Positions 1 to 6,911 of a DNA stretch of 12,912 bases are shown here, piece after piece. Each line of letters opens with the position of its first letter. The first letter of the stretch is position 1. Origin of the DNA: Pseudomonadota bacterium (GTDB taxonomy: Bacteria; Pseudomonadota; Gammaproteobacteria; Burkholderiales; Ferrovaceae); contig JAJZPY010000061.1 of the NCBI GenBank assembly GCA_021811005.1, positions 1 through 12,912 of the forward strand, given 5' to 3'. Below the pieces are notes generated by a model. The model saw only the letters and a list, made by a program, of their open reading frames with translations, searched no databases and was not told the DNA's origin. A program made the translations under genes and the position numbers.

Positions 1-434
1 ACACCGTCACGCCGGCCACGGTCGCGGTCAACACCAGCGGCCTGACCAGTTCCAGCGGTCACCTCACGGCCGGCACTCATAACAGCATCGAATCGGTGAG
101 CGGCACCCTCTCGGGCACCGACTCCGGCAACTACAGCTTTGCCGGCGCCACCGGCAACTACACCGTCTCGCCGCTCACGATCACCGGCTCCATCGGCACC
201 GGCAGTTCGGTCTATGGCGCCGCGCTTGATCCCGGCAGCGTGGCCCTCAGCGGCGTCATTTCCGGCGACACCGTCACGCCGGCCACGGTCGCGGTCAACA
301 CCAGCGGCCTGACCAGTTCCAGCGGTCACCTCACGGCCGGCACTCATAACAGCATCGAATCGGTGAGCGGCACCCTCTCGGGCACCGACTCCGGAAACTA
401 CAGCTTTGCCGGCGCCACCGGCAACTACACCGTC
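1..434 (+). repeat. Near-identical 267-bp tandem repeat (MBG-like units, 89 aa)
   Basis: Bases 1-167 recur at 268-434 with an offset of exactly 267 bases (89 codons). The only difference I find in this overlap is C128 versus A395, which is synonymous (GGC/GGA). Divergence begins right after 167 and 434. The first copy is cut by the window edge, so more copies may lie upstream. Such low divergence points to recent duplication or ongoing gene conversion. Confidence 0.9.
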
Positions 435-3400
435 ACCCCCCTGGGCATCACCGTCACCGCCACTGGCAGCGACAAGATCTATAACGGCAGCAGCGCCGCC
501 AGCGTCGTGCTGGCCAGCAGCGGCGTTATCAGCGGCGACAACGTCAGCTTCACCGACACGGCCGCCACCTTTGCCGACAAGAATGTGGGCCACAACAAGA
601 CCATCAACGTGGCCGGAATCGCAGCTTCCGGCCACGATTCCGGCAATTACAGCCTCAACAACACCAGCGCCACCTCCAGCGCCAACATCACGCCGGCGAC
701 ACTGACGGCCACGCTGACGGGAACCCTCACCAAAACCTATGACGGCAACGCCAACGTGACCACGGCGCTCACGGACGCCAACTATCACATCACGGGATTC
801 GCTCCGGACGAATACGCAAAGATCAATCAGACCACCGCCTCCTACAACAGCAAGGACGTGGCCACTGCAAGCACCGTCACAGCCAGCCTTTCCTCTGCCA
901 ACTTCGTTGATGGCACGGGCGGTTTCCTGGTGTCCAACTACACGCTGCCCACTTCGGCCAGTGGCAGCGGCAACATCACGGCCAAAGCGCTCACCGTCTC
1001 GAACACGACAGTTGCCAACAAGACCTATGACGGCACCACGGCAGCCACCCTGAGCCGTGGCACCCTGTCGGGCGTCGTGAGCGGCGAAACGGTCACCCTG
1101 ACTCAGGCCGGCAGCTTTGCCAGCAAGAACGTGGGCCCCACCATCGCGGTCACGGCAGCCGACACCCTGGGCGGTACGGACGCCGGAAACTACACCTTGA
1201 CCCAGCCCACGGGCCTGACGGCCAATATCACGCCGGCCACGCTGACCGCCGCCATCACCCGCACCATCACCAAAACCTATGACGGCACCACCGCTGCCAC
1301 ACTCAATGACGACAGCTACTCGCTCTCGGGCCTGGCCTCCGGCGAAAGCATCCGCGTCACCCAGACCTCCGGCACTTACAACAGCAAGGATGTGGCCAGC
1401 GCCACTACCGTCACGGCCAGCTTCGGCTCTTCCGACTTCGTGGCCCTCGGTACCACGCTGATTTCCAACTACACCCTGCCCACTTCGGCCAGCGGCAGCG
1501 GCAGCATCACAGCCAAAGCACTCACAGTCACGGGCACGGTCGCAGCCAACAAAGTCTATGACGGCAGCACGGCAGCGACCCTCTCCGGCGGCACCCTGTC
1601 AGGCGTCGCGAGCGGCGACACCGTCACCCTCACCCAGGCCGGAAACTTTGCCGACAAGAACATGGGCACCGCCATCGCGGTCACGGCAGCCGACACCCTG
1701 GGCGGTGCGAATGCCGGCAACTACACCCTTTCCGCCCAGCCCACGGGGCTCTCCGCCAACATCACGGCCAAGCCCATCACCGTCACCGCCACCGGCATCG
1801 ACAAGACCTATGACGGCACCACCACGGCCAGCGTCTCTCTCGCCAGCAGCGGCATCGTGGGCGGCGACAGCGTCAGCTTCACGGAAACGTCAGCCAATTT
1901 CTCCGACAAGAACGTGGGCACCAACAAGACCGTGACCGTGCTCGGCATTGCCACCAGCGGCACCGATGCCACCAACTACACCCTCAACAACACCAGCGCC
2001 ACCACCACCGCCAGCATCCTGCAAGCGGCCTTGTCCGTGCTGTCAGTGACCGGCACCACCGTGGCCAGCAAGACCTACGACGGCACCAACACGGCCACCC
2101 TGAGCAACGGCGTGCTGGTGGGGGTACAGAGCGGGGATGCGGTGAGCCTGAACCAGTCGGGCCACTTCACCAGCATCCACGCCGGCACCAACATTCCGGT
2201 GGTGGCCACGGACACCCTGGGCGGCCTGGACGCCGGCAACTACACCCTGACCCAGCCCACCGGACTTTCCGGCGACATCCTGGCCAAGCCGCTCTCCATC
2301 ACGGGCACGGTCGTGGCCAGCAAGGTCTATGACGGCACCACGGCCGCCACCGTGAGCGGCGGCAGCCTGGCGGGCATCATCGGCTCCGATGCCGTCACCC
2401 TCAACCAGTCCGGGGCTTTTGCTTCCAGGAACGTGGGCAATGGCATCGCCGTCACCGCCAGCGACACCCTGAGCGGCGCCAATGCCGGCGACTACACGCT
2501 GTCTGCCCAGCCTGCCGGTCTTTCCGGAAACATCACACCCGCCACGCTGACGGTGGCGCTGACGGGAACGCTCGCCAAGATCTACGACGGCAATGCCAAT
2601 GTGACCACGTCGCTCACCGATTACAACTATCAAGTCACGGGTTTTGCCGGGAGCGAATACGCCAGAATCACCCAGACCACCGCCACCTACAACAGCCAGG
2701 ACGTGGCCACCGCCACCACGGTGACGGCCAGCCTCTCGTCGTCCAACCTCGTCAACCCTTCCGGCGGTTTCCTGGCGTCCAACTACACGCTGCCCGCTTC
2801 GGCCAGCGGCCTCGGCACCATTACGCCAGCACCGCTCACGGTCACGGGCACGGTCGTGGCCAACAAGGTCTATGACGGCACCACGGCAGCCACCCTTTCC
2901 GGCGGCACCCTGTCGGGCCTGGTGAGCGGTGACCCCGTCACCCTCAACCAGTCCGGGGCTTTTGCTTCCAGGAACGCGGGCAACGGCATCGCCGTCACCG
3001 CCTCCGACACCCTGGTGGGCACTGCCGCCGGCAACTACACCCTCACGCAGCCCACCGGACTGTCCGCCAACATCACCCCGGCCACGCTGACGGCCGCCAT
3101 CACCGGCACCATCACCAAAACCTATGACGGCACCGCCGCCGCCACGCTCCATGACGACAACTACGTGCTTTCAGGCCTGGTCTCCGGCGAGAACATCAGC
3201 ATCACCCAGACGTCCGGCACCTACAACAGCAAGGATGTGGCCACCGCCACCACCGTCACGGTCAAGCTGGCGTCCACGGACTTCACGCCCGTCGGCGCCA
3301 CGCTGCTGTCCAACTACACGTTGCCCACCTCGGCCAGCGGCAGCGGCGCCATCACGGCCGGCATCGCATCGCTCCCGCTCTCACCGCTGTCCATCATCAC

Positions 3401-3662
3401 GAACGGCAGCAGCAATGCCGGCGTGAACGCGGAGGCCTACATCAGCGCGCTCCCCACGTTCCAGACCAGTGCCGGACTCACCGGCACGTCGGCATCGGCC
3501 CCCACCCTGCCCGCGCCACCCCCGGCAACCGTGCAAAGCATCCCGGCAACGAGCGGCACGATAGCGGTCGGCCCCGCCTCCCTGGTGGTGCTCGTCGGGC
3601 CCGGAGGCAATCCGCTGCTGTCGGTTTTCAATGGGGGCCAGCGATTGCCGGAAAGGAATTAG
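1..3662 (+). CDS. YDG/MBG-repeat surface or secreted adhesin-like protein, 3' part
   Basis: The reading frame is open from the left edge (first full codon at 3) to a TAG at 3660-3662, so the gene starts upstream and about 1,220 residues are visible. The visible part has two MBG-like repeats (Tyr-Gly 'VYGAALDPGS' type) followed by eleven YDG repeats whose Tyr codons lie at 480, 738, 1026, 1278, 1557, 1809, 2076, 2328, 2583, 2871 and 3123. Typical unit features are 'KTYDGTTAATL', 'DKNVG', 'AGNYTL' and 'LSANIT'. I see no Cys and no Trp, and the sequence is rich in Thr, Ser, Gly, Ala and Asn, as expected of extracellular beta-rich repeat proteins. The tail (from about 3355) has a Pro-rich stretch 'APTLPAPPPATV' and ends 'GGQRLPERN', with no beta-barrel and no anchor. 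YDG/MBG repeats usually occur in large filamentous-haemagglutinin-like proteins with an N-terminal secretion domain (two-partner secretion), which would lie outside this window. The adhesin role is inferred; the repeat family is fairly sure. Confidence 0.85.
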   Translation, partial: TVTPATVAVNTSGLTSSSGHLTAGTHNSIESVSGTLSGTDSGNYSFAGATGNYTVSPLTITGSIGTGSSVYGAALDPGSVALSGVISGDTVTPATVAVNTSGLTSSSGHLTAGTHNSIESVSGTLSGTDSGNYSFAGATGNYTVTPLGITVTATGSDKIYNGSSAASVVLASSGVISGDNVSFTDTAATFADKNVGHNKTINVAGIAASGHDSGNYSLNNTSATSSANITPATLTATLTGTLTKTYDGNANVTTALTDANYHITGFAPDEYAKINQTTASYNSKDVATASTVTASLSSANFVDGTGGFLVSNYTLPTSASGSGNITAKALTVSNTTVANKTYDGTTAATLSRGTLSGVVSGETVTLTQAGSFASKNVGPTIAVTAADTLGGTDAGNYTLTQPTGLTANITPATLTAAITRTITKTYDGTTAATLNDDSYSLSGLASGESIRVTQTSGTYNSKDVASATTVTASFGSSDFVALGTTLISNYTLPTSASGSGSITAKALTVTGTVAANKVYDGSTAATLSGGTLSGVASGDTVTLTQAGNFADKNMGTAIAVTAADTLGGANAGNYTLSAQPTGLSANITAKPITVTATGIDKTYDGTTTASVSLASSGIVGGDSVSFTETSANFSDKNVGTNKTVTVLGIATSGTDATNYTLNNTSATTTASILQAALSVLSVTGTTVASKTYDGTNTATLSNGVLVGVQSGDAVSLNQSGHFTSIHAGTNIPVVATDTLGGLDAGNYTLTQPTGLSGDILAKPLSITGTVVASKVYDGTTAATVSGGSLAGIIGSDAVTLNQSGAFASRNVGNGIAVTASDTLSGANAGDYTLSAQPAGLSGNITPATLTVALTGTLAKIYDGNANVTTSLTDYNYQVTGFAGSEYARITQTTATYNSQDVATATTVTASLSSSNLVNPSGGFLASNYTLPASASGLGTITPAPLTVTGTVVANKVYDGTTAATLSGGTLSGLVSGDPVTLNQSGAFASRNAGNGIAVTASDTLVGTAAGNYTLTQPTGLSANITPATLTAAITGTITKTYDGTAAATLHDDNYVLSGLVSGENISITQTSGTYNSKDVATATTVTVKLASTDFTPVGATLLSNYTLPTSASGSGAITAGIASLPLSPLSIITNGSSNAGVNAEAYISALPTFQTSAGLTGTSASAPTLPAPPPATVQSIPATSGTIAVGPASLVVLVGPGGNPLLSVFNGGQRLPERN
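477..3360 (+). repeat. Array of eleven YDG repeats in two length classes
   Basis: Spacings between successive YDG tyrosine codons are 258, 288, 252, 279, 252, 267, 252, 255, 288 and 252 bases. All are multiples of three. Two unit types are visible. The long type (about 93-96 aa) carries 'YNSKDVA' and 'SNYTLPTSASGSG'; the short type (about 84 aa) carries 'KNVG', 'DTLGG' and 'AGNYTL'. Long plus short pairs recur with a period of about 540 bases (738 to 1278, 1278 to 1809, 2583 to 3123). A 42-base stretch is identical at 2392-2433 and 2935-2976. Confidence 0.85.
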
Positions 3663-3683
3663 GCGGCGCGCTTCACGCCGCCC
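3662..3683. terminator. GC-rich hairpin at the convergent adhesin/alkA junction
   Basis: GGCGGCG (3662-3668) pairs perfectly with CGCCGCC (3676-3682) around a 7-base loop. The hairpin sits where the adhesin stop (3660-3662) meets the stop of the minus-strand glycosylase gene (3673-3675, in the loop). On the minus strand it is followed by a moderately T-rich TAATTCCTTT; on the plus strand there is no T tract. A role as terminator for the crcB-DUF190-alkA transcript is plausible but the T run is weak. Confidence 0.4.
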
Positions 3684-4566
3684 AGAGATGGAAAGCCACC
3701 AGCGCCCGCCACGGTGAAAAGGCCGCCAGCCAGTCGCGCGCCTGGGCGGCGCTGACGGGTTCGGGGGAACCCAGCACGCGCTGCAGCTGGCGGCGCATGG
3801 CCACGTCGCCGTGCAGCGATCCATCCAGCCAGCCAAACCCGCGCATGAGCGCGTAATCCACGGTCCAGGGGCCTATGCCGCGGCGGGACAGCAACGCGCT
3901 GCGGATTTCTTCCACCGGCAAGGTTTCGCTCCAGCGTTCCAGCGGCAGTTCGCCGCGGCTTACGCTGTGCGCCAGCGCCGCCAGCGCTTCCGCCTTGCCT
4001 TGCGTGAAACCTGCGGCGCGCAGCTCGGCCGGGGCAAGCCGGGCCACCCCTTGCGCATCGGGATAACACAGCAGGCCGCCGGAATGGGCCTTGCCCGCGG
4101 CCCGCACCAGCTTGCGCCGCGCTGCCACCGCTGCGCGCACGCTGATCTGCTGGCTGATAATGGCCCAGCTCAAGGCTTCGAAGGGCGTGGCCACGAGCGG
4201 CACGCGCAGGCCGGCATGGCGGGCGATGAGCGGCCCCAGGGCCGGATGGTGACGGTATTTTCTTTCGAAGGCGGCCACGGGCTGGGTCAGTCCCAGCATG
4301 CGCCGCACCAGGCGTTCAAAGCGTTCCGCATCGCCGGCGCGGGGCGGGCCGTCCACCGCCAGTTCCGCCATGGCGCGCCGGGACGCGAAGCGCACCGTAA
4401 GGCAAGCCGGAATGCCACGCCACACCAGACCTTTTTGCAGCACCGTGCCATCCACCCGCTCCGACACCTGTTCCGTGTCGCGCTGGTGAAACTCGAGCGT
4501 GTCCGCCACCCGGTAGTTGCGCGGCAGGGACAGCTGGACGGACTGGCGGGAGGTGCGGCGCGGCAT
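3673..4566 (-). CDS. AlkA-type DNA-3-methyladenine glycosylase II
   Basis: This 297-residue protein is a helix-hairpin-helix DNA glycosylase that would excise alkylated bases (3-methyladenine and relatives) as the first step of base excision repair. The HhH core is at residues about 228-242 ('RRGIGPWTVDYALMRG'), with W234 in the place of the AlkA base-stacking Trp. It is followed by 'HGDVAMRRQL', whose D254 matches the catalytic Asp of E. coli AlkA (D238). Upstream lies the family block 'PFEALSWAIISQQISVRAA'. The N-terminal third resembles the AlkA N-terminal domain more loosely. I chose the ATG at 4566 because the longer frame to 4611 begins with TTG and would overlap the DUF190 gene. The gap to that gene is 19 bases, so the two are probably cotranscribed; I see no strong Shine-Dalgarno. 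An AlkA homologue downstream of a fluoride exporter is unusual. Substrate range is not certain. Confidence 0.88.
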   Translation of the reverse strand: MPRRTSRQSVQLSLPRNYRVADTLEFHQRDTEQVSERVDGTVLQKGLVWRGIPACLTVRFASRRAMAELAVDGPPRAGDAERFERLVRRMLGLTQPVAAFERKYRHHPALGPLIARHAGLRVPLVATPFEALSWAIISQQISVRAAVAARRKLVRAAGKAHSGGLLCYPDAQGVARLAPAELRAAGFTQGKAEALAALAHSVSRGELPLERWSETLPVEEIRSALLSRRGIGPWTVDYALMRGFGWLDGSLHGDVAMRRQLQRVLGSPEPVSAAQARDWLAAFSPWRALVAFHLWAA

Positions 4567-4585
4567 GTTCAGGCAGCGCGCTGCG

Positions 4586-4906
4586 TCACAGGCCGTTGCC
4601 CAGCACGCCAAATTCCACTGCGGTTTTTACGTAGAACAGGTGCACCCCTTCTTCCTTGAGCCGTGCAAACAGGCGCCCGGCCTCTTCCTCGGTCACGGCC
4701 AGCATGACTTCCTGGGGCTGGTCGCCCAGCTCAAAAAAATGCGCCGAATGCAGGCGCCCGTGGCGTCCGAAGCCTTCGCTCGCGGCCTGCCGGGTGGCGC
4801 CATGCAGGCCCAGTTCGCGCGCGGTGCGCATGAGCCATTCCGCCACCGGCAGGTGGTGGTGCTGCTGATCCTGCTGGGTGAAAAACGTGATCTGGTAGCC
4901 TTTCAT
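4586..4906 (-). CDS. DUF190 family protein of the crcB operon
   Basis: This small protein has 106 residues. It starts 'MKGYQITFFTQQDQQHHHLP' and contains 'RTARELGLHGATRQAASEGFG', 'LHSAHFFELGDQPQEVMLAV' and 'GVHLFYVKTAVEFGVLG', the full-length pattern of the DUF190 family. DUF190 proteins are thought to have a PII-like fold and are often encoded next to crcB; their biochemical role is not established. It starts at an ATG with an excellent Shine-Dalgarno, GAGGAGG (4912-4918), which overlaps the crcB stop codon, with 10 bases between genes. Expression is therefore probably coupled to crcB and under the same fluoride riboswitch. A regulatory or accessory role in fluoride transport is inference from context only. 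Confidence 0.9.
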   Translation of the reverse strand: MKGYQITFFTQQDQQHHHLPVAEWLMRTARELGLHGATRQAASEGFGRHGRLHSAHFFELGDQPQEVMLAVTEEEAGRLFARLKEEGVHLFYVKTAVEFGVLGNGL

Positions 4907-4916
4907 GGAAGCCTCC

Positions 4917-5300
4917 TCAGGCGGATTTCAGCAAATGCCAGGTGGCGATGCCCGCCAGCGTCATGGCGAGCGAACCGGCGACATGGGTGGCGATGCCGGT
5001 CATGGCCCAGGCGAGCCTTCCTTCCTGCAGCAGGGACATGACTTCCGCCGAAAAGGTGGAAAAGGTGGTGAGGCCGCCGCAAAACCCGGTGATGATGAAA
5101 AGCCGCCATTCCGGTGAAAGCTCCGGCGCTTCGGCAAAATAAGCTACCGCGAACCCGATGATGTAGCCGCCGATCAGGTTCGCCATGAGCGTGCCGGGCG
5201 GCAGGTTGGGCAGCAGGCTGTTGAGCTTGGCTCCAAGCTGCCAGCGCAGCAGGGCGCCCAGGGCAGCGCCGATTGAAATTGCAAGTATGGGTTTCCACAT
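4917..5300 (-). CDS. crcB: Fluoride exporter CrcB/Fluc
   Basis: This 127-residue, four-helix membrane protein forms the dual-topology dimeric fluoride channel that lets F- leave the cytoplasm. The family marks are all present: 'GAALGALLRW' with R19, 'PPGTLMANLIGGYIIG' with the pore Asn N41, and 'GFCGGLTTFSTFSAE' (residues 72-86), which contains the G75-G76 sodium-site break, the polar track T79/S81/T82 and the Phe box F80/F83. The length is normal for a single-copy, homodimeric Fluc. I chose the ATG at 5300 because homologues begin at this point and AGGA (in 5303-5308) lies just upstream. The longer frame to 5345 would read through the riboswitch leader. The gene is first in an operon with DUF190 and an AlkA-type glycosylase and follows a fluoride riboswitch, which strongly supports the function. 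Confidence 0.96.
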   Translation of the reverse strand: MWKPILAISIGAALGALLRWQLGAKLNSLLPNLPPGTLMANLIGGYIIGFAVAYFAEAPELSPEWRLFIITGFCGGLTTFSTFSAEVMSLLQEGRLAWAMTGIATHVAGSLAMTLAGIATWHLLKSA

Positions 5301-5303
5301 GGT

Positions 5304-5356
5304 CCTGTCCGTTTGCAGTTGATCGTTTGGACAGGCAGCACCCACGCGACCCGTCC
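5304..5356 (-). promoter_or_regulatory. Putative translational expression platform of the fluoride riboswitch
   Basis: Three short segments lie between aptamer and start codon on the minus strand: GGACGGG (5356-5350), CCTGTCC (5335-5329) and GGACAGG (5310-5304). The middle one can pair with the last (seven Watson-Crick pairs), hiding the AGGA ribosome binding site four bases before the ATG. It can instead pair with the first (seven pairs, one G-U), leaving the site free. Such mutually exclusive stems fit control of translation initiation. No T run typical of a terminator is present. The pairing is read from the sequence; the switching mechanism is inference. Confidence 0.6.
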
Positions 5357-5364
5357 GGGTTCAA

Positions 5365-5432
5365 GCGTAGGCATCATCGGCCCCGGCCGGGGCGGTTTTG
5401 AACCGGGCGGTTCAGGGAGGCATGCCATCTCC
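5365..5432 (-). promoter_or_regulatory. Fluoride riboswitch (crcB RNA motif)
   Basis: Read on the minus strand, the leader has the crcB-motif layout. P1 is GGAG (5432-5429) with CTCC (5419-5416), enclosing ATGGCATGC. The long-range pseudoknot pairs GGCAT (5426-5422) with ATGCC (5374-5370). The conserved AAACCGC precedes P2, GCCCC (5393-5389) with GGGGC (5384-5380), and the 3' consensus CCGATGATGCCTAC ends at 5367. This matches the known Pseudomonas-type aptamer closely. The linker between P1 and AAAC holds an extra 6-bp hairpin, TGAACC (5414-5409) with GGTTCA (5404-5399). The aptamer ends about 65 bases before the crcB start and should switch the operon on when fluoride binds. Confidence 0.93.
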
Positions 5433-5441
5433 ACTGGCGCG

Positions 5442-5450
5442 ATTATTGCA
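5442..5450 (-). promoter_or_regulatory. Extended -10 promoter for the crcB operon
   Basis: On the minus strand TGCAATAAT is an extended -10 element (TGn followed by AATAAT, 5 of 6 to TATAAT). It would start transcription near 5435, just before the first base of riboswitch P1 (5432). No good -35 is found at the normal distance, which is tolerated by extended -10 promoters. The fit of the predicted start to the aptamer's 5' end is the main support. Confidence 0.5.
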
Positions 5451-5500
5451 TAAAACGCGCAACCCGGGGGTGGGGCAAACCGGCTATCATCAAGCACTTG

Positions 5501-6898
5501 ATGACGGCGACAGAAACCCGAACTGAAGCAGCTTCCATGCAGAACCTCAAACTGTGCGAACTGATCGGCGCCCTGAGCCACGCGCTGGACATGACTGAAG
5601 GCCAGCCCAAAGGGCACTGCGTGCGCTGCGCCTGGATCGGCATGGCCGTGGCGCGCGAGCTGGGACTGGACAGCCCGTCCTGCTGGGAACTCTATTACAC
5701 CCTGCTGCTCAAGGACCTGGGCTGCAGCAGCAACGCGGCCCGCATCTGCGAGCTCTATCTCACCGACGACCTGAGCTTCAAGCGCGACTTCAAGCTGGTG
5801 GGCAGCTCCCTGCCCCAGGTGGTGCGTTTCGTGCTCACCCACACCGGCCTCAAGGCCGGCCTGGCCGACCGTTTCCGTGCCACCCTGGAAATTTTCCAGC
5901 GCGGCGAGGACATTGCGCACGACCTGATCCAGACACGCTGCCAGCGCGGCGCCGACATCGCGCGCCAGCTTCGCTTTCCGGAAGCCGTGGCAGCCGGCAT
6001 TCACGCCCTGGACGAACACTGGGACGGCAACGGCAAGCCCGACGGCCTCGCGGCCGACGCGATTCCGCTGTATGCCCGGGTGGCGCTGCTGGCGCAGGTG
6101 GTGGACGTGTTTCACACCACGGGAGGCCCCGCGGCCGCCCTGGAAGAACTGCGGCTGCGCCGCGGCCAGTGGTTCGACCCGGCACTGGTGGACGCCTTCC
6201 TGAAGGCCGCGACGGCAGACTTCTGGTCGCAGCTTGCTGCCGCCGACCTGCCGTCAAAAGTGCAGGCCCTGGAACCCGCGCAGCACACGGTGCCGCTCGA
6301 CGACGACTACATGGACGAGATCGCCCAGGCCTTCGGCCAGATCATCGACGCCAAAAGCCCCTACACGGCCGGCCACAGCGCGCGCGTGGCGCTCTACACC
6401 GACCTCATTTCCGAAACGCTGGGCATCGACCCCGAACGGCGACGCTGGCTGCGGCGCGCCGCGCTGCTGCACGACATGGGCAAGCTGGGCGTGAGCAATT
6501 CGGTGCTGGACAAGCCAGACCAGCTCAATGCCGAAGAATGGGCGGCGGTGCGCATGCACGCGGCGTTCACCGAATCCATCCTGGGCGAAATCGCCCCCTT
6601 TGCCGAACTGGCGCGCATTGCCGGCGCCCATCACGAAAAGCTGGACGGCACGGGCTACCCGCGCGGCCTGTCGGCTCCCGACATCGCCCTTGAAACGCGC
6701 ATCATCACCACCGCCGACATTTTCGATGCGCTGTCCGCCGAACGACCCTACCGTCCGGCCATTCCCGTGGACCGGACGCTCCACATGATGCAGAAAATCG
6801 TTGGCACCGCCCTCGACCCGCGCTGCATGGACGCCCTGCGCACCGCCGTGCAGACGGTGGAGCGCGAGTTCGCCACGGCCCACCCCGACTTTGCCTGA
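5501..6898 (+). CDS. Tandem HD-GYP protein: degenerate first domain, intact second domain (c-di-GMP phosphodiesterase)
   Basis: The protein has 465 residues from the ATG at 5501; an alternative ATG at 5537 (starting 'MQNLKLCELIGALSHALDM') is also possible, and neither has a strong Shine-Dalgarno. The C-terminal half is a complete HD-GYP domain, with H324-D325 in 'LLHDMGKLG', 'HHEKLDGTGYPRGL' at 377-390 and 'ADIFDALSAERPYRPA'. This is the family that hydrolyses cyclic di-GMP. The N-terminal half looks like a second, decayed HD-GYP domain: 'GHCVRCAWIGMAVARELGL', then K71-D72 in 'LLLKDLGCSS' where HD is expected, and 'EHWDGNGKPDGL' (172-183) with GKP for GYP. It has probably lost catalysis and may sense or dimerise. 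No membrane segment or receiver domain is visible, so it is likely cytoplasmic. mutS follows 13 bases after the stop, suggesting cotranscription. Confidence 0.9.
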   Translation: MTATETRTEAASMQNLKLCELIGALSHALDMTEGQPKGHCVRCAWIGMAVARELGLDSPSCWELYYTLLLKDLGCSSNAARICELYLTDDLSFKRDFKLVGSSLPQVVRFVLTHTGLKAGLADRFRATLEIFQRGEDIAHDLIQTRCQRGADIARQLRFPEAVAAGIHALDEHWDGNGKPDGLAADAIPLYARVALLAQVVDVFHTTGGPAAALEELRLRRGQWFDPALVDAFLKAATADFWSQLAAADLPSKVQALEPAQHTVPLDDDYMDEIAQAFGQIIDAKSPYTAGHSARVALYTDLISETLGIDPERRRWLRRAALLHDMGKLGVSNSVLDKPDQLNAEEWAAVRMHAAFTESILGEIAPFAELARIAGAHHEKLDGTGYPRGLSAPDIALETRIITTADIFDALSAERPYRPAIPVDRTLHMMQKIVGTALDPRCMDALRTAVQTVEREFATAHPDFA

Positions 6899-6911
6899 CA
6901 CCAAACCACCC

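Noticed and set aside
2043..3152. A 369-codon minus-strand open frame inside the adhesin gene
   Set aside because: Its repeats simply mirror the YDG repeats on the other strand and it resembles no known protein.
477..3360. Possible CRISPR array suggested by regular repeats
   Set aside because: Units are about 250-290 bases, in frame, translate to YDG protein repeats, and have no short repeat/unique spacer structure.
3355..3662. A C-terminal autotransporter barrel or anchor on the adhesin
   Set aside because: The last 100 residues lack alternating aromatic beta strands, a terminal Phe, a membrane helix or a sorting motif.
3811..4659. A 282-codon plus-strand open frame opposite the AlkA-type gene
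   Set aside because: The minus-strand frame has the HhH and catalytic Asp; this frame has only Ala, Arg, Gln and His-rich sequence.
5498..5500. TTG at 5498 as the start of the HD-GYP gene
   Set aside because: It is followed directly by an ATG, and neither has a Shine-Dalgarno that favours the TTG.
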